Origin: Sialis fuliginosa
Lineage: Eukaryota > Arthropoda > Insecta > Megaloptera > Sialidae
NCBI GenBank assembly: GCA_961205875.1
Contig: OY540813.1
Span: forward strand, 19,191,001-19,255,000
DNA: 64,000 bases
Reading direction: 5' to 3'
Shown here: positions 59,301-64,000 of the stretch, piece by piece
Layout: each line of letters opens with the position of its first letter
Position numbering within the stretch: position 1 is the first letter of the stretch
Notes under the pieces: generated by a model
What the model was told of the DNA's origin: nothing
The model's input: only the letters and a program-made list of their open reading frames with translations
Databases searched by the model: none
Translations under genes and position numbers: made by a program

Positions 59301-62300
59301 AGCTTTTTCATCGACGACGTCTGGTTTGTCAGCAGTTTCAGGTGTTTTAGCTTTAATTTCGTCTAGTGGTGATTTAGGTGCTTCATCGACCGGTGAGGGC
59401 TCTGACACCTTTTCGATTATTTTGTCTATTTTTTCAAATGCCTTTGTCACTTCTGTGACCTCGACAACTTTTTCAACAGATTCAACTTTCTCTGGTATTT
59501 TCTCTACAGCTTTTTCATCGACGACGTATGGTTTGTAAGCAGTTTCAGGTGTTTTAGCTTTAATTTCGTCTAGTGGTGATTTAGGTGCATCATCGACCGG
59601 TGAGAGCTCTGACACCTTTTCGATTATTTTGTCTATTTTTTCAAACGCTTTTGTCACTTCTGTGACCTCGACAACTTTTTCAACAGATTCAACTTTCTCT
59701 GGTATTTTCTCTACAGCTTTTTCATCGACGACGTCTGGTTTGTCAGCTGTTTCAGGTGTTTTAGCTTTAATTTCGTCTAGTGGTGATTTAGGTGCTTCCT
59801 CGACCGCTGAAGGCTCTGACACCTTTTCAATTATTTTGTCTATTTTTTCAACCGTCTTTGTCACTTCTGTAACCTCGACAACTTTTTCAACAGATTCAAC
59901 TTTCTCTGGTATTTTCTCTACAGCTTTTTCATCGACGACTTCTGGTTTGTCAGCAGTTTCAGGTGTTTTAGCTTTAATTTCGTCTAGTGGTGACTTAGGT
60001 GCTTCATCGACCGGTGAAGGATCTGACACCTTTTCAATTATTTTGTCTATTTTTTCAACCGTCTTTGTCACTTCTGTAACCTCGACAACTTTTTCAACAG
60101 ATTCAACTTTCTCTGGAATTTTCTCTACAGCTTTTTCATCGACGACGATAGGTTTGTCAGTAGTTTCAGGTGTTTTAGCTTTAATTTCGTCTATTAGTGA
60201 TTTAGGTGCTTCCTCGACCGGTGAAGGCTCTGACACCTTTTCGATTATTTTGACTATTTTTTCAACCGCTTTTGTCACTTCTGTGACCTCGACAACTTTT
60301 TCAACAGATTCAACTTTCTCTGGTATTTTCTCTACAGCTTTTTCATCGACGACGTCTGGTTTGTCAGTAGTTTCAGGTGTTTTAGCTTTAATTTCGTCTA
60401 TTAGTGATTTAGGTGCTTCCTCGACCGGTGAAGGCTCTGACACCTTTTCGATTATTTTGTCTATTTTTTCAACCGCCTTTGTCACTTCTGTGACCTCGAC
60501 AACTTTTTCAACAGATTCAACTTTCTCTGGTATTTTTTCTACAGCTTTTTCATCGACGACGTCTGGTTTGTCAGTAGTTTCAGGTGTTTTAGCTTTAATT
60601 TCGTCTATTAGTGATTTAGGTGCTTCCTCGACCGGTGAAGGCTCTGACACCTTTTCGATTATTTTGTCTATTTTTTCAACCGCCTTTGTCACTTCTGTGA
60701 CCTCGACAACTTTTTCAACAGATTCAACTTTCTCTGGTATTTTTTCTACAGCTTTTTCATCGACGACGTCTGGTTTGTCAGCAGTTTCAGGTGTTTTAGC
60801 TTTAATTTCGTCTAGTGGTGACTTAGGTGCTTCATCGACCGGTGAGGGCTCTGACACCTTTTCGATTATTTTGTCTATTTTTTCAACCGCTTTTGTCACT
60901 TCTGTGACCTCGACAACTTTTTCAACAGATTCAACTTTCTCTGGTATTTTCTCTACAGCTTTTTCATCGACGACGTCTGGTTTGTCAGCAGTTTCAGGTG
61001 TTTTAGCTTTAATTTCGTCTATTAGTGATTTAGGTGCTTCCTCGACCGGTGAAGGCTCTGACACCTTTTCGATTATTTTGTCTATTTTTTCAACCGCCTT
61101 TGTCACTTCTGTGACCTCGACAACTTTTTCAACAGATTCAACTTTCTCTGGTATTTTCTCTACAGCTTTTTCATCGACGACGTCTGGTTTGTCAGCAGTT
61201 TCAGGTGTTTTAGCTTTAATTTCGTCTAGTGGTGATTTAGGTGCTTCCTCGACCGGTGAAGGCTCTGACACCTTTTCGATTATTTTGTCTATTTTTTCAA
61301 CCGCCTTTGTCACTTCTGTGACCTCGACAACTTTTTCAACAGATTCAACTTTCTCTGGTATTTTTTCTACAGCTTTTTCATCGACGACTTCTGGTTTGTC
61401 AGTAGTTTCAGGTGTTTTAGCTTTAATTTCGTCTATTAGTGATTTAGGTGCTTCCTCGACCGGTGAAGGCTCTGACACCTTTTCGATTATTTTGTCTATT
61501 TTTTCAACCGCCTTTGTCACTTCTGTGACCTCGACAACTTTTTCAACAGATTTAACTTTCTCTGGTATTTTTTCTACAGCTTTTTCATCGACGACGTCTG
61601 GTTTGTCAGCAGTTTCAGGTGTTTTAGCTTTAATTTCGTCTAGTGGTGATTTAGGTGCTTCATCGACCGGTGAAGGTTCTGTGACCTTTTCAATTATTTT
61701 GTCTATTTTTTCAACCGCCTTTGTCACTTCTGTGACCTCGACAACTTTTTCAACAGATTCAATTTTCTCTGGTATTGTCTCTACAGCTTTTTCATCGACG
61801 ACGTCTGGTTTGTCAGCAGTTTCAGGTGTTTTAGCTTTAATTTCGTCTATTTGTGATTTAGGTGCTTCATCGACCGGTGAAGGCTCTGACACCTTTTCAA
61901 TTATTTTGTCTATTTTTTCAATCGCCTTTGTCACTTCTGTAACCTCGACAACTTTTTCAACAGATTCAACTTTCTCTGGTATTTTCTCTACAGCTTTTTC
62001 ATCGACGACGTCTGGTTTGTCAGCAGTTTCAGGTGTTTTAGCTTTAATTTCGTCTAGTGGTGATTTAGGTGCTTCATCGACCGGTGAAGGTTCTGTGACC
62101 TTTTCAATTATTTTGTCTATTTTTTCAACCGCCTTTGTCACTTCTGTGACCTCGACAACTTTTTCAACAGATTCAATTTTCTCTGGTATTGTCTCTACAG
62201 CTTTTTCATCGACGACGTCTGGTTTGTCAGAAGTTTCAGGTGTTTTAGCTTTAATTTCGTCTAGTGGTGATTTAGGTGCTTCATCGACCGGTGACGGCTC

Positions 62301-64000
62301 TGACACCTTTTCAATTATTTTGTCTATTTTTTCAACCGCCTTTGTCACTTCTGTGACCTCGACAACTTTTTCAACAGATTCAACAGATTCAACTGTCTCT
62401 GGTATTTTTTCTACAGCTTTTTCATCGACGACGTCTGGTTTGTCAGTAGTTTCAGGTGTTTTAGCTTTAATTTCGTCTATTAGTGATTTAGGTGCTTCCT
62501 CGACCGGTGAAGGCTCTGACACCTTTTCGATTATTTTGTCTATTTTTTCAACCGCCTTTGTCACTTCTGTGACCTCGACAACTTTTTCAACAGATTCAAC
62601 TTTCTCTGGTATTTTTTCTACAGCTTTTTCATCGACGACGTCTGGTTTGTCAGCAGTTTCAGGTGTTTTAGCTTTAATTTCGTCTAGTGGTGACTTAGGT
62701 GCTTCATCGACCGGTGAGGGCTCTGACACCTTTTCGATTATTTTGTCTATTTTTTCAACCGCTTTTGTCACTTCTGTGACCTCGACAACTTTTTCAACAG
62801 ATTCAACTTTCTCTGGTATTTTCTCTACAGCTTTTTCATCGACGACGTCTGGTTTGTCAGCAGTTTCAGGTGTTTTAGCTTTAATTTCGTCTATTAGTGA
62901 TTTAGGTGCTTCCTCGACCGGTGAAGGCTCTGACACCTTTTCGATTATTTTGTCTATTTTTTCAACCGCCTTTGTCACTTCTGTGACCTCGACAACTTTT
63001 TCAACAGATTCAACTTTCTCTGGTATTTTCTCTACAGCTTTTTCATCGACGACGTCTGGTTTGTCAGCAGTTTCAGGTGTTTTAGCTTTAATTTCGTCGA
63101 TTGGTGATTTAGGTGCTTCCTCGACCGGTGAAGGCTCTGACACCTTTTCAATTATTTTGTCTATTTTTTCTACCGCTTTTGTCACTTCTGTGACCTCGAC
63201 AACTTTTTCAACAGATTCAACTTTCTCTGGTATTTTCTCTACAGCTTTTTCATCGACGACGTCTGGTTTGTCAGCAGTTTCAGGTGTTTTAGCTTTAATT
63301 TCGTCTATTGGTGATTTAGGTGCTTCCTCGACCGGTGAAGGCTCTGACACCTTTTCAATTATTTTGTCTATTTTTTTAACCGCCCTAGTCACTTCTGTGA
63401 CTTCGACAACTTTTTCAATAGATTCAACTTTCTCTGGTATTTTCTCTACAGCTTTTTCATCGACGACGTCTGGTTTGTCAGCAGTTTCAGGTGTTTTAGC
63501 TTTAATTTCGTCTAATGGTGATTTAGGTGCTTCGTCGACCGGTGAAGGCTCTGTGACCTTTTCAATTATTTTGTCTATTTTTTCAACCGTCTTTGTTACT
63601 TCTGGGATCTCGACAACTTTTTCAATAGATTCAACTTTCTCTGGTATTTTCTCTACAGCTTTTTCATCGACGACGTCTGGTTTGTCAGCAGTTTCAGGTG
63701 TTTCAGCTTTAATTTCGTCGATTGGTGATTTAGGTGCTTCCTCGACCGGTGAAGGCTCTGACACCTTTTCAATTATTTTGTCTATTTTTTCTACCGCTTT
63801 TGTCACTTCTGTGACCTCGACAACTTTTTCAACAGATTCAACTTTCTCTGGTATTTTCTCTACAGCTTTTTCATCGACGACGTCTGGTTTGTCAGCAGTT
63901 TCAGGTGTTTTAGCTTTAATTTCGTCTATTGGTGATTTAGGTGCTTCCTCGACCGGTGAAGGCTCTGACACCTTTTCAATTATTTTGTCTATTTTTTCAA
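47349..64000 (-). CDS. Ank2: Giant ankyrin-like tail exon, >16.6 kb, with about 68 x 69-residue repeats (5' end outside window)
   Basis: Open in one frame from the right edge to the donor GACGAG|GTACAT at 47349, giving more than 5,550 codons in one exon. From 64000 to about 49806 it is a tandem array of a 69-residue unit built from SEPSPVEEAPKSPIDEIKAK, TPETADKPDVVDEKAVEKIP and EKVESVEKVVEVTEVTKAVE plus KIDKIIEKV. After the array comes an acidic linker. A Lys/Ser-rich basic segment follows (about 48300-49450, for example SYKLPEVSKSKKSD-like stretches), then a more ordered-looking part with SEVFTRTSDTTGSIEVIYRQ and a LESLLDE end. If the donor is not used the frame runs on to TAA at 47241 through a basic tail. 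The ankyrin repeats, ZU5-UPA and death domain expected upstream are not in the window. Confidence 0.75.
49806..64000 (-). repeat. 207-bp coding tandem repeat, about 68 units, continues past the window edge
   Basis: About 14,195 bases divided by 207 gives 68-69 units. Register points recur at exact multiples of 207: 59279 and 56381 differ by 2,898 (14 units), 63792 and 63171 by 621 (3 units), 62185 and 61771 by 414 (2 units). Small in-frame length variants exist: a loss of four residues near 53280 (KIPYVEKV) and an insertion near 62375 (VESVESVEKV). All indels seen preserve the frame. The boundary at 49806 is approximate. Confidence 0.95.

Noticed and set aside
49816-59538. Plus-strand Ser/Thr-rich repeat protein that resembles a mucin or adhesin
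   Set aside because: Antisense shadow of the 207-bp array; no start context, splice sites or unique flanking domains.
49806-64000. Regular spacing that could be mistaken for a CRISPR array or satellite DNA
   Set aside because: The 207-base unit is wholly coding with frame-preserving indels, and there is no repeat-spacer alternation.
17215-64000. Futsch/MAP1-type identity for the giant gene
   Set aside because: Acidic repeats with Lys and Ser-Pro resemble futsch in style, but the ankyrin-type D-x-x-G-N-V tail motif and the giant-exon layout fit ankyrin better. It remains a possible alternative until the 5' exons are seen.

Overview
The window is AT-rich eukaryotic nuclear DNA with canonical GT-AG introns, animal gene families and decayed transposon debris, so it comes from an animal and most likely an insect. 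A repeat at 10076-10593 has the 'tggccaagtgc ... agggttccgta' layout that I associate with Lepidoptera, so a moth or butterfly is my best guess (moderate confidence). There are two protein-coding genes, arranged tail to tail, and I see no tRNA, rRNA or CRISPR array.

Plus strand, 1-9.6 kb: the 3' half of an Islet-class LIM-homeodomain gene (Drosophila tailup, tup). Three exons are visible: LIM domain 2 (2415-2746), Gly-rich linker plus homeodomain (6811-7118), and the conserved C-terminal tail with the stop (8423-8848). The promoter and LIM domain 1 lie to the left of the window.

Minus strand, 64 kb down to 13.3 kb: the 3' part of one enormous gene. It reads from the right edge through at least 12 exons (13 with a candidate micro-exon) to a stop at 13328. 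The exons join in frame and give about 13,100 residues in this window alone. No ankyrin repeats, ZU5, UPA or death domain are visible; they would lie beyond 64000. The assignment to a giant neuronal ankyrin (Ank2-like) rests on the giant-exon layout and on a D-x-x-G-N-V-x-x-K-R/K-V/I-I-x-K motif near the C-terminus, as in ankyrin tails. It is probable, not proven.

Two exons hold giant in-frame repeat arrays. Exon 47349-64000+ carries about 68 copies of a 69-residue (207 bp) acidic/Lys unit and runs off the window edge. Exon 25542-35870 carries 46 copies of a 51-residue (153 bp) unit with an 11-mer amphipathic-helix character. The remaining large exons (44661-46985, 36197-37432, 17215-24162) are acidic, Ser/Thr-rich, probably disordered, and studded with short repeated motifs. 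Nine consecutive exons, from 44661-46985 to 15968-16072, are symmetric phase 1-1 and a multiple of three long, so any of them could be skipped or included without a frameshift.

The ankyrin introns hold three long palindromic (foldback) elements, at 37847-38674, 39732-40202 and 41921-43452; the last is almost perfect. The region between the two genes holds the Islet 3' UTR, the Lepidoptera-type repeat and otherwise featureless AT-rich sequence. Long open frames on the plus strand across 26-34 kb and 49-60 kb are antisense shadows of the repeat arrays.
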